This document shows positions 33,261 through 44,647 of a DNA stretch of 64,000 nt, in pieces. This DNA comes from Neostapfia colusana (taxonomy: Eukaryota; Streptophyta; Magnoliopsida; Poales; Poaceae). Location of the stretch: NCBI GenBank assembly GCA_030760725.1, contig JASWHV010000003.1, positions 59,596,517-59,660,516 on the forward strand, in the 5' to 3' direction. The position numbers and the translations under genes are program-made. The notes beneath the pieces were generated by a model that did no database searches, had not been told where the DNA came from, and was given only the letters and a program-made list of their open reading frames with translations. Positions within the stretch are counted from its first letter, which is position 1. Each line of letters starts with the position of its first letter.

Positions 33261-36200
33261 TGTGGGGACCACCCCGTGGTTCACCCACTCCAGGATCGCA
33301 TAGGGTGGTGCCGTACGATGCGGCACCCAACAGCACAAACGAAAAAAATAAAGAACAACATACAAACTTTTATTTGATATAAAACAGCGGAAGTCTTTTT
33401 ACAAAACCTATTCATACAGCAGAAGTAATATACATATATGGCCTCTCATCCTAGCTATGCAAAAGTGCAGCCGTCCAGCCCGGGGACTCTACATGCTAGC
33501 AGCAAGGAACCGGAGAATCAAGGCGGCGTGCAGGGCTCCAGCTCGGCCGTGTACCCCGACGGGGGCAGCGCCTCGTCCTCGGAACCTCCCTCATAACTCT
33601 CACCTGCACACAGCTCAAATATTGCAACCGTGAGCACGAAGGCTCAGCAAGTCTTAACCGTCAACCCTGGGCATGGAACTCTACGTGCAAGGATGTGTAA
33701 GGTCGGAAAGGACTTTGCAATAAAGACACGCCTATAAGTTGATCCTTACTTTCAGTTTTTATAGCAGCAGATTCATGTGCCTTAGGCAGCCCTCACATCG
33801 GAAGTCCACAATCAAACAAGAAACGCTTTCCTCCGATGTGGTGATGCCCAAAGCGGAAAGTAAACTTAATTAGCTCTACATCTACAGCAAACATGGTTTC
33901 CAAAACATTAATATATCATCACAGCATATTATCATTCCACTGGCTTACTTTACTTCTTACTACGTCACGAAACAGTGAACAAGCGGTACTCAAATAACCG
34001 CGAGGGACGGTGATTGCAATCAGGAGACACCCGGACAACACGTTGCATACACCCACTTTTAGAAGCGTGATTCCACACCCCTTCCTACTCTGTTGTATGC
34101 AGCAACCTTTCAAAGGCAACCCAAACACCGAACCGGTCCATCCGTAACGGGCAGGAGGTCCCCGCGTGGAGCGTGACTGTGCTCACTGGGAGATTTACAC
34201 CTTGCTACCCTCAACCCACTCCTATTTACGGTTGGGTAAACCTCGGCACCCAGGTTAACCATTTACATCGGTTTCCTGCTTATATCAGTATGCCATCCGG
34301 TACTGTTCGATACTTGTTCAGCAGGCCCGCACACGACTCGGTCCTCAATCGACACCAACAGGGGTACGCATGTGAGACCTCCACTCACTGCTTCCTATCC
34401 CCCCTGCTGGGTCTTATTTTCTCCACTTTTAAGCCATTTTCTATTCTGACCAAACCGTGTGATAAACCTTACCTCGTGAGTAGATTCCAACTACTCGACT
34501 TCTACCGAGATCCTAAGCATATTAGCATGGCATTCTCTACTCGTCGAGTCTGTAAACTACCCAACCCTCCATAGGATTTAAAAGGTTATGCAAGTGGGGT
34601 TTCAATCACCCTAACTCTAATGCAAACATTCACCCTAGACATAAGTGATACAAATAAAGAATTTCATAAAAGGTACTTAAGTGCAAACCGGGGCTTGCCT
34701 GGTTGCGAGTTAGATGGGAAGTCAACTTCAGGTGGCAGGACGTCCAAAGGCTCCGGTGTGTCCTCAACTTCGGTCACTAAATGAAATGTAGCAAAATAGA
34801 TGTATAAGTATTAAGGATTTATAAGAATTGAACTACTATTCGTAGCTATTGCTATTTAGGATCCTTAATTGGCTTTGGTATTTTTAGAGTAGATACTAGA
34901 CCCTATAAGGATGATTTGATCCAAATTTGGAGACATGTCATTGCACAATGCAGTCTTTAAAATTCCTACAAGTACAATGCTTCTCTGAATTTTGAGCCCA
35001 ATTCAGGAGCTTTGACATAGCTAATAGTGGAAGATATGATTAGGGTAAGTATCCATGGTTCTAAAAAAATTTGTTTCACCATTTTTGGAGCTACCATCAG
35101 AGAGATATGAATTTTTGAAGATGGACAGGAGTTCGAAAAGTTTCTGTTTAAATTTGAATTTCTAAATAAAGGCTGAATTTTGGAAGGTAATTTGACCTAG
35201 CAAATGAACTCCAATGAAGCTCAAATTTTTACTGGAGATCAGTAATGTCATGAGGAACTTCCTGGCCAAATTTGAAGAAATTCCATAACATATATATTCT
35301 GGACTAAATTCCCAAAGATTTAAATTTAATGAATCTTGGAGAAATATCCAGAGATCTTCAGATCAATTTATTCGAATTTATGCAAAGTACTGACTGAGAG
35401 AAATCCAACAAAATTTGTTTCACAAATTTTGGACATCCCTACAGAAAGTTATGGAGGTATGAAGGTTGAACCATTTTTCTGGAAATCAATTCTATGATTT
35501 TTAGCTAATTTATTTAATCCTGAGATAACCTACTGATTAAGCCCTCTAAATAAGCTCCAAAAATCCTAAAAGTTTTACTGGAGGTCAGGCACTATGAAAA
35601 GGACTAGCTGCCAAATTTGGGAATATTTCATAAAGAATTGCACCTGAAATAAATCCCTAAAGGATTTAATAAAAACAATTATACAGAAATTCCTGGGCAT
35701 TTTCATAGCATGCAATTTGTTTCTGTGTGAAGTACTCCTCCTAAGGATTCAAACAAAATTGGTCTCACACTTTTTGGAGTTGTCTACACAAAGTTATGAA
35801 TTTTTCAAACTGTGATAGCTCTCTGTTTAAAACCTACACTGAGACTTAACAGGGGGCCCACTCGTCAGGTCCTTCTTCAACCTCCCGGCAGAGACGCGCG
35901 TGCACACCAGCACAGATCGTGGCGTGGCTCGTTCTCCCTCATTTCTCCACCAAATTAGCTCTGGTTTCGCCCTACATGCTCCTGGGAACATGGCGCAGCT
36001 GCCGGGCAAGGTTTCCATGCATGAAAACGGCCAAGAACAGGTCGCCACAGGTGGGGCGGCTCGGGAGCTCGGCATCAACGCGTTCTGGTGCGTCCGAAGC
36101 TTCTCCTGGCGAGCTACCTTGCCCTAAAGCATCACCAACGATCGGGGAACATGGAACACACGCTAAACCTTGCAGAAAACAACCGGAAAATAGGGTTCAC

Positions 36201-37544
36201 TGAAGGACCGACCCGTTTTTGTCTCCGCCGGTGATTTCTCGTCGCCCGGGGAGTGTGGTGGATGGTTTGCTGCGGTATTGGGCGTGGGAGGGCGCTAGGA
36301 TCGCTAGTCTCTGTGGCTTGAATTGTAGAACCGATGATAAACCACGTTGGATGAATTTACAGTTTTGGTTTGGGGCGGTTCTTCACGTGTACCGGCACCA
36401 AAACTCAAATTCCGGCGAGACAGTGATGGGAAAGGGCAAAGAGACTGCGGTAGCATGATCTACACACCTTGGCGCACCTTAGGGAGGTTCTGTACGTGCA
36501 GGAGAGGCGTTGGAGCAGCTGGAACTCAAGGAGCAGTGAGGGCGACGGTGCTCTGCTTTCTTCCGGTGAAGAACGGCTCGGGCACAGCGAGGGGAGGCCG
36601 GGGACGAGCTGAGGAAGGGTGGATGACGTCCAGTGGAGGCAGGCGCACCTCCTAGTCGGCTTAGCTGGGCACCACAGTGGCTGTAGGCTGATCGAGATGA
36701 GGAGCAGAAACGCACGGGGTGGCCACGAGGTGTGTTGCTCGTGAGCGCTGAGAGGGAGCGGTACTCAGGGATTTGCTGGTGCAAGGAAGAGGAAGAACCA
36801 CGGTTGAGTTAGGCAGCTGCTGATCTTTACCATGTAGCAATCCACGCCAGCAATTGCTACTTCGGGTGCAAGTTTTCCAAGCAGCTCGGTGGAGAGAAAA
36901 TACAGCACGGTGGCAGCTGGAGAAGGACTCGAACAGAAGCAAATTGCCCCTGTTATTTCATGTGTCACTGCCATGTGGGTCCCACCTCACCTAATAGCTC
37001 TGATATTTTTCTCCAAATTAAATCCTTTGCTTCCTCCCAATGTAATGGTTTGAAATATTTTAATTCAAATGATTTGAATTCTAGTGTGGAATTTGAACTG
37101 ACTTTGGTTATTTGAATTTGAATTTGAATTTGAATTTGAATCTTCCCTTTTGCATTGTTCCAAAGGCATAGCAAACCAACTCAAATAATTCTGAATTTTG
37201 GCATGGCTGTTAATTCAAATGTGAGGAACACAATTGTGGAACCAAATTTGCAAATTGAGGGAACTGGAATTTGAAACCGAATTTGAAATTCAGATTAGAG
37301 GGCTTCCTCTTTTAATCCGAAACAAATATTGAAACTCCTCCAAATGAGCTGAAATTTGGAAGGGTGAATATTTGGACTATGAAGATCCAAGTTATGAATT
37401 TAGATCTCCATGTTTGGAAGTTTTGGGAAGTTTGAATCCTCACTTTGTATTTACACCGTTATAATTCAAAGTTTTAATTCCCCTAATTTTTCCTTAGTGT
37501 ACATGAGCTGAACTTTCTTGCTACCACATTTTGGGGATTTTACA
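33261..37544 (-). repeat. 3' LTR of element B (4,284 bp)
   Basis: On the plus strand it starts TGTGGGGACC and ends GGGGATTTTACA. It is homologous to the A LTRs, with moderate divergence. Order on the plus strand: U5-end hairpin (GGTGCCG/CGGCACC near 33,306), embedded exon 2 (33518-33603), exon 1 (34699-34776), AT-rich sequence, a G+C-rich block (about 35,860-36,950), then AT-rich sequence to the end. Frames in the G+C-rich block show no recognisable protein. Confidence 0.92.
33518..34776 (-). CDS. LTR-embedded two-exon acidic ORF, element B 3' LTR
   Basis: Exon 1 (34776-34699, 78 nt) follows acceptor-like TTTAG and ends CCAG before GCAAGC. Exon 2 (33603-33518, 86 nt) follows TGTGTGCAG and ends at TGA. 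The joined frame encodes about 53 acidic residues with VEDTPEPLD in exon 1 and ELEPCTPP at the end. Against the A copies, exon 1 differences include more synonymous than replacement changes (about five against three by eye). The upstream exon with a start codon is not identified. Confidence 0.5.
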
Positions 37545-37724
37545 TCCCTCCCCCCTTAAAAAGAATCTCGTCCCGAGATTCCAAAGGAAAAGCAAAGTGG
37601 GGAAAAACTTTACCGGGTATATGATGATAGCAAGTCCGGATAATATGTTCGTAAATAGTCCTCACTTTCCCATGTCACCTCCTCGGCGGTATGGTTACTT
37701 CACAAGACCTTGTAAAACCATAAG
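37545..37724 (-). pseudogene. 3' end of element B internal region: PPT and chromodomain end
   Basis: Next to the LTR, the minus strand has the polypurine tract GGGGGGAGGGA (37545-37555). Upstream is a chromodomain-end remnant reading SNHTAEEVTWESEDYL, with TGA where E and A encode Trp. It is cut at ATAAG (37720-37724), where element A entered; the matching remainder of B resumes at 60966. Confidence 0.85.
37720..37724. repeat. Target-site duplication ATAAG (left copy) of element A
   Basis: ATAAG precedes A's LTR start (TGTGGGGACC at 37725) and recurs at 60966-60970 right after GATTTTACA. Joining the flanks restores a continuous B integrase/chromodomain region as seen intact in A (CCATAAGGTC at 41,960). 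Confidence 0.95.
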
Positions 37725-40700
37725 TGTGGGGACCACCCCGTGGTTCACCCACTCCAGGATCGCATAGGGTGGTGCCGTGCGATGCGGCACCCAACAGCAC
37801 ACACGAAAAGAATAAAGAACAACATACAAACTTTTATTTGATATAAAACAGCGGAAGTCTTTTACAAAATATAACTATACAGCGGAAGTAATGTACATTA
37901 GTAGCCTCTCATCCTAGCTATGCAAAAGTGCAGCCGTCCAGCCCGGGGACGCTACACACTAGCAGCAAGTAACCGGAGATCATGGCGGCGTGCATGGCTC
38001 CAGCTCGGCCGTGTACCCCGACGGGGGCATCGCCTCGTCCTCGGAACCTTCCTCATAACTCTCACCTGCACACAGCTCAAATATTGCAACCGTGAGCACG
38101 AAGGCTCAGCAAGTCTTAACCGTCAACCCTAGGCATGGAACTCTACGTGCAAGGATATGTAAGATGGGAAAAGGAATTTGCGACGAAGACACGCCTATAA
38201 GTTGGTCCTTACTTTCAGTTTTATAGCAGCAGATTCATGTGCCTTAGGCAGCCCTCACATCGGAGTCCACAATCAAACAAGAAACGCTTTCCTCCGATGT
38301 GGTGATGCCCAAAGTGGAATACAAACTTAATTAGCTCTATATCTACAGCAATCAAGGTATTCAAGACATTAAGGTCAATACAGCATTTTCAGTTGGCTTA
38401 TTTCACTTATTACTACGTCACAGCGCAGTGAACAAGCGGGTACTCAAATAACCACGAGGGACGGTGATTGCAATCAAGACACACCCGGATAACACGTCAC
38501 ATACACCCACTTTCAGAAGCGTGATTCCACACCCCTTCCTACTCTGTTGTATGCGACAACCTTTCAAAGGCAACCCAAATGCCGAACCGGTCCATCCGTA
38601 ACGGGTAGGATGTCCCAGCGTGGAGTGTGACTGTGCCCACCGGCAGATTTACACCTTGCTACCCTCAACCCACTCCTATTTACGGTTGGGTAAGCCTCAG
38701 CACCCAGGTTAACCAATTACATCGGTTTCCTGGTTCCCATATGCCAGTATGCATCCGGTACTGTTCGATACTTGTCCAGCAGGGCCGCACACGGACGGTC
38801 CTCAACCGACACCAACAGGGCTACGCACGTGAGACCTCTGCTCACTGCATCCTTTCCCCCCTGCTGGGTCTCATTTTCATAATTCAAGCCATTACCTACC
38901 TCTTTTCTTCCCGTGTGATAAGTACTATCTCGCGAGTAGCTTCCAACTACTCGTCTTCTACCGAGATCCTAAGCATTAGCATGGCATTCTCTACTCGTCG
39001 GGTCTGTAAACTACCCAACCCACCATAGGAGTCAAGAGGCTATGCAATTGGGGTTTCAATCATCCTAACTCTAATGCATACATTTCAACCTAGACATAAG
39101 TGATACAAATGAAAAACTTTATAAAAGGTACTTAAGTGCAAACCGGGGCTTGCCTGGTTGCGAGTTAAACGGAAAGTCAGCTTCTGGTGGGAGGACGTCC
39201 AACGGCTCCGGTGCGTCCTCAACTTCGGTCACTATTATGAAATGTAATAAAATACATGTGTAAGTATTAAGGATTTATAAGAATTGGACTTCTATTCATA
39301 GCTACTGCTATTTAGGATCCTTAATTGGCTTTGGGAATTTTACAGTGGATACTAGACCCTATAAGGATGATTTGAGCCAAATTTGGAGACATGTCATTGC
39401 ATAATGTAGTCTTTAAAATTCCTACAAGTACAATGCTTATCTGAATTTTGAGCCCAAATCAGGAGCTTTGACATAGCTAGAAATGGAAGATCTGATTAGG
39501 GTAAGTCTCCATGGTTCTAACAAAATTTGTTTCACCATTTTTGGAGCTACCATCAGAGAGATATGAATTTTTGAAGTTGGACAGGAGTTCTGAAAAGTTT
39601 TCTGTTAAATTGAATTTTCCAAATAAAAGCTGAACATGGGAAGGTAATTTGACCTAGCAAATGAATTCCAATGAAGCCCAAATTTTTACTGAAGATCAGT
39701 ATCTATGAAGAGAATTTGCTGCCCAAATTTGGGAATATTTCATAAAGAATTGCTCCTATAATAAATCCCTAAAGGATTTACTAAACACAATTCTACAGAA
39801 ATTCCTGGGCATTTTAATAGCCAAAAATTGCTTTCTCTGTGAAGTACTCCTCATGAGGAATCCAACAAAATTGGTCTCACTCTTTTTGGAGTTTTCTACA
39901 CAAAGTTATATGCTTGCAAAGATCAGCTAATTTCTGGAATTATTTCCCTAATAGAAACTTCAAATGATTTGGAACTGGGCCCACTGTTTTAATTCGGACC
40001 AGTCAGATTTTGGCAACACTGGGGGCTACGGGGTTATTCCCGTGCAGCCGCACTGGATCCGGCGCCACAAGCCGATCCTCGAGCGAACCTGGAGGCTGAC
40101 CGGTGGGACCCGGCCCTCCTTCGTCTTCCTCGCGCTGCCCACGCCTCCCGCAGCGGCGCACGCCGGCGAGGCTCGCCGGGACGGGGTTCCCGTGGTCCAA
40201 ACTTCGTCAAACTCGCCGCCTGTGAGTTCTACACCGTGCTGAACACGATGGTGGGGTCGGGAGCCGATGACAACGGCCGGAAAGGTGCTCGCACCGGCGA
40301 CCATGTCGAACCTTACTTCGGCGATCTCGCTCTCCCTCAACAGTGGGTCTTTCAGGCTAGGGTTTGCTCCAAAAGCACCAGTGTCCCATGGACATCCTCG
40401 ACCCATAGCTCACTCTCCCTGAAACCCACCGGAGAGGGGACCTCACCGGCGACCCGAGCCCGCAAAACTCCGGCGGCGACAAAAACTCGGTACTCGGCAT
40501 CTCTACTTGCTCATTTGAGCTGTTAGAACTTCGGGGAGATGCGCAAGCATGTGCTGGAGCTACTCTAAGCTCATCTAGCACGGAGCTACCCCGAGCACAA
40601 CGAATTTCTTCGAAGGGTCCTCGGGTTTCTAAAGAACCGTCGGTGCCAAACTTCAAAATACTCGGTACCGGAGCTAAGAAAGCAGGAACTGGTGGAAAGG

Positions 40701-41783
40701 AAGGAGGAAGTGTTCCTCACGCACCTCAGGGACCTTTCTGTCGATCGGAAGAGGCCGCAAATCAGTCGGGCGACAGTGTGGCGTACAGGCGATCAACACC
40801 GGAGCTCCGAAGGGAACTCCAGCTCGTAGGCGCCAACCACCGGTGCTGGTGTTCACTTGAGGCTTCGGGGAGCAGGAGAGAGACCTGGCGCAACGTTCCC
40901 GCGGCTCAGCGCGCGAGAGGCACGCCGAGCTCGCCGGACGTCGATTAGCCGAAGGTTTCTTCCGCCGGGCGGGGGTTTGGGTTCGCGAGGCTCGAGCAGA
41001 GCGTGGAGAGGCTACGGGGTAATGGGGATGAGGCCAGATGCTGCACTCGGCTGCCGCTATAAACGGCCACGCGCGTGAACCGACGTCGGGGGAAGCAGCT
41101 CGGTGGACAACGTCGGGCGACGCGCTGCCCGGGAGCTAGCGCGCGGTGATCACCCGAGGAGGAAAACAGTCGGTTGGGTTGTTTCGGGTGGCTGACAATT
41201 GGGCCCCACTATTTCTAATTCTTATCCCATATTTCTCTGATATTTTACCCCAGCAGCTCAACATTAAAGACTTGACTTCACCCCAAAGTCATAGTTTGAA
41301 TTTGTTGAATTCAAATAGTTTGAATTCTGGTGTGGAATTTGGATGTGGTTTGATCATTTGAATTTGAAAAGGAGTTTGAATTCTCCACTTTATATTGCCT
41401 CAAAAATATAGCAAACCAGCTCCAAAGTTTCCAATTTTTGGCATGGCTGCTTATTAAAAGGTGGAGAACACATTTGTGAAACCCAATTTTCAAATTGATG
41501 GAATTGGAATTTGAAACTGAATTTGAAATTCAGATTAGAGGGCTCTTCCTTTTAATCCCAAACAAATATGAAAACTCCTCCAAATGAGCTGAAATTTGAA
41601 AGGGTGAATATTTGGGATATGAAGATCCAAGTTATGAATTTAGATCTCCATGTTTGGAAGTTTTGGGAAGTCTAAACCCTCACTTTGAACTTACACTATT
41701 ATAATTCAAAGTTTTAATTCCCCTCATTTTTCATAAGTGTATATGAGCTGAATTTTCTTGCTACCACTTTTGGGGATTTTACA
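37725..41783 (-). repeat. 3' LTR of element A (4,059 bp)
   Basis: It starts TGTGGGGACC and ends GGGGATTTTACA on the plus strand, and matches the two halves of the 5' LTR around element C. It contains the U5 hairpin (37771-37791), embedded exon 2 (37980-38065), exon 1 (39154-39231), AT-rich sequence, a G+C-rich block (about 40,020-41,190) and a minus-strand TATA-like TTTATAG (41,063-41,057). Open frames of 99-127 codons in the G+C-rich block recur in the 5' LTR, but I cannot assign them. Confidence 0.94.
37980..39231 (-). CDS. LTR-embedded two-exon acidic ORF, element A 3' LTR
   Basis: Exon 1 (39231-39154, 78 nt) follows acceptor-like CATAATAG and ends CCAG before GCAAGC. Exon 2 (38065-37980, 86 nt) follows TGTGTGCAG and ends TGA. 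The intron is about 1.09 kb, as in E. The product is acidic, with SYEEGSEDE at the start of exon 2 and CTPP as the last four residues. This copy has no stop in either exon. Its start exon is not identified. Confidence 0.5.
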
Positions 41784-41796
41784 TCCCTCCCCCCTT
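41784..41796 (-). other. Polypurine tract of element A
   Basis: The minus strand reads AAGGGGGGAGGGA directly before the LTR start TGTAAAATCC. Confidence 0.9.
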
Positions 41797-42606
41797 AAAA
41801 AGAATCTCGTCCCGAGATTCCAAAGGAAAAGCAAAGTGGGGAAAACTTTACCGGGTATATGATGATGGCAAGTCCGGATAATACGTGCATAGATAATCCT
41901 CGCTTTCCCATGTCGCCTCATCAGCGGTATGGTTACTCCACAAGACCTTGTAGAACCATAAGGTCCTTTCTTGTGGCACGAGTCTTTTCATCGATGATCC
42001 GGATTGGATACTCCATGTACGTGAGCTCCGGTTGAAGGACTTCTATGTCTTCTGTGCAGATTTCAGCGGAGGGTTTGAGACACTTCCTCAGCTGAGAGAT
42101 GTGGAAGACGTTGTGAATGCCTGCGAGCGACGCTGGTAACTCCAGGTGATAGGCCACGGGTCCGCATCTCTCAATGACGGTGAACGGACCAATGAACCGC
42201 GGCGCTAGTTTACCCTTCACTCCGAAACGGTGAACTCCCTTCATCGGAGACACACGGACATAAACATGGTCCCCGATGTCGAAGTGGAGAGGGCGGCGTC
42301 TTTTATCCGCAAGCTCTTCTGATGAGATTGAGCAGCCTTGAGGTCGGCTTGTATTACTCGCACTCGTTCTTCAGCCTCATTCACAAGTTCAATGCCGTAG
42401 ATGACCCGCTCGCCGGACTCGCACCAGTTGAGAGGTGTGCGACATTTCTGGCCGTAGAGAGCTTCATACGGCGCCATCTTGATGCTAGCTTGATAGCCAT
42501 TGTTGTAAGAAAACTCCGCCAACGGCAAAGGATCGTCCCAATTCTTGCCGTGGTGGATGGCACAAGCGCGTAGCATGTCTTCAAGCACTTGATTCAGTTT
42601 GACCAT
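41797..42606 (-). pseudogene. Integrase C-terminus and chromodomain of element A (frameshifts)
   Basis: In three frames, the minus strand gives the post-catalytic integrase region (VNQVLEDMLRACAIHHG, FSYNNGYQASIKMAPYEALYG), then GKLAPRFIGPFTVIERCGPVAYHLELP and HNVFHISQLRKCLKP. A chromodomain end, WSNHTADEATWESED, follows near 41,900. Frameshifts lie near 42,600 (a small deletion just after the catalytic Glu), near 42,300 and before the chromodomain. Confidence 0.88.
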
Positions 42607-44087
42607 CTGTCTGTGGGTGATACGCGGAGCTTCGGATCAATTTGGTTCCCAGTGATGCGTGCAGCTGTTCCCAGAACCGAGAGACGAACAGCGCACCGCG
42701 ATCTGAAATGATGGAGCGGGGAACACCGTGCAAACACAAGATCTTTGCAATATACAGCTCCGCATATTGCTTGGCCACGTACTTTGTATGCACGGGTATA
42801 AAATGAGCCGACTTGGTTAGTCGATCGATTATCACCCAAATCGAGTCATGCTTGTGAGATGTGAGAGGTAACCCGACTACGAAGTCCATGCTGATATCCT
42901 CCCACTTCCACGCCGGAATGTTCAATGGTTGCAGCTGTCCGGCTTTACGCATATGGTCGGCCTTTACACGCCGACACGTATCACATTCGGATACGTATTT
43001 CGCGATTTCTCTTTTCATCCGTGTCCACCAAAACCTGGTTTTCAGATCCTGGTACATCTTGTTGCTGCCCGGATGAATAGAATACTTGGACAAATGAGCC
43101 TCGTCCAATATTTTGTTCCGAAGCTTCATGTCACGGGGTACCACTATACGGTCTTTAAACCATAGAGTGTTGTGTTCATCTCTTCGGAAGCACTTCATTT
43201 CGCCATTCTCCGTCCTTCTCCGAATGTGCGACATTCCCATGTCCTTCTTCTGAGTTTCCATAATCTCCTCTCTTATGGTTGGGATGAGAGCAAGATTATA
43301 TAATGCCCCATATGGAACCAAGTACAGACTCGGTTCCTCCTCTTCAAGTGGGGTGATGGACAGACTGTTGATATGGGATTTGCGGCTTAAGGCATCGGCA
43401 ACCACGTTTGCCTTCCCGGGATGGTAGTGAATCCCGATCTCATAGTCTTTGATCAGATCTAGCCATCTCCGTTGCCGCATATTCAACTCCTTTTGAGTGA
43501 ATATATACTTCAAACTCTTGTGGTCGGTGTAGAGGTGCACTAAGTTCCCAAGCAAATAGTGCCTCCACATCTTCAAAGCCAACACCACAGCAGTGAGCTC
43601 AAGATCATGAGTCGGATAGTGCTGCTCGTGGTTACGAAGTTGACTTGAGCCATAGGCGACCACTCTTCCTCCTTGCATCAATACACAGCCAAGCCCGATA
43701 CCGGACGCATCACAATATACGTCGAAGGGTTTGGTTGTATCCGGTTGAGCTAACACAGGGGCTGTTGTAAGATGCTTTACTAATGCATGGAAAGCTTCTT
43801 CACAAGCTGAGCTCCAAACATATTTGATCCCCTTCTTCAACAGTTCAGTCATCGGCTTAGCAAGCTTGGAGAAATTTGGTATGAATCTCCGATAATATCC
43901 TGCTAACCCGAGGAAACTCCTGACTTCATGGACTGATGTGGGGGATTTCCATTTCAGCACTTGTTTGATCTTGCTTGGATCAACTGCAATGCCTTCTGCA
44001 GAAATGATATGACCAAGGAATGGCACTTGGCTGATCCAAAACTCGCACTTGCTGAACTTGGCATAAAGCTTATGGTCTCTTAATCTT
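42581..44087 (-). pseudogene. pol: RT thumb, RNase H and integrase core of element A (long open frame)
   Basis: About 500 codons are open. RT resumes at RLRDHKLYAKFSKCEF. RNase H has YCDASGIGLGC (the Asp that E has lost), ELTAVVLALKMWRHYL, TDHKSLKYIFTQ and KANVVADALSRKS. Integrase has the zinc-binding HLSKYSIHPGSNK...CDTCRR and the core with MDFVVGLP, IISDRGALF and TDGQTE. It is the best preserved pol segment of the chromoviruses here. Upstream, RT lacks its catalytic block. Confidence 0.92.
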
Positions 44088-44640
44088 TGAAAACACACTT
44101 GCACCCACAAGTTGATCGAATAGTATATCGATGCGGGGCAGTGGATATTTATTCTTGATGGTGATGGCGTTGAGAGGTTGGTAGTCCACACACAACCTCA
44201 AGGTTTCATCCTTTTTCTTCACAAACAGCGCTGAGCATCCCCATGGTGAGGAACTCGGTCGAATGAAACCCTGCTTCATCAAATCGTTGAGCTGCTCCTT
44301 CAGTTCAGACAGCTCATTCAGAGCCATTTTATACGGTCTCCGTGATATCGGCGTCGTCCCAGGTATAAGTTCAATCTTGAACTCGACATCTCTTTCGGGT
44401 GGCATGCCCGGAAGATCATCCGGAAAGACATCCGGGTATTCACAGAGCACACGAATATCCTCCAGTTTTATGGCTTTCGTGTTATATGTGGCTGGAGCTT
44501 CTTGAACCGAATGGTCAAGAATAAGAACATGTGGTTCATGAAGTGGAGAGTTTAAACGAACCACCCGTGGAATGATGTCAAATGCATAAACCCCTCGACT
44601 CCAACTTGCTGTTTTACCACAGCCACTGGACGTCGAACGG
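44088..44640 (-). pseudogene. pol: RT N-terminal part of element A, truncated
   Basis: LEDIRVLCEYPDVFPDD, PISRRPYKMALNEL, SSPWGCSALFVKKKD, RLCVDYQPLNAI and NKYPLPRIDILFDQL match E. It stops at VFSK and joins directly to sequence that lies about 262 bp further on in E, removing the DLRSGYHQI, FGLTNAP and catalytic FIDD blocks and shifting the frame. Protease and gag are missing upstream: the sequence passes to leader at about 44,648. Confidence 0.9.
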
Positions 44641-44647
44641 TGAAACT

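Noticed and set aside
37104..37142. TTTGAA microsatellite as a regulatory element
   Set aside because: A short simple repeat of TTGAAT/TTTGAA units within AT-rich LTR sequence; no support for function.
40026..40656. Minus-strand frames of 99-126 codons in the A LTR, also open in the other LTR
   Set aside because: Both LTRs descend from one sequence, so shared openness is weak evidence; no B or E counterpart was recognisable. One could still contain the missing first exon of the LTR-embedded ORF.
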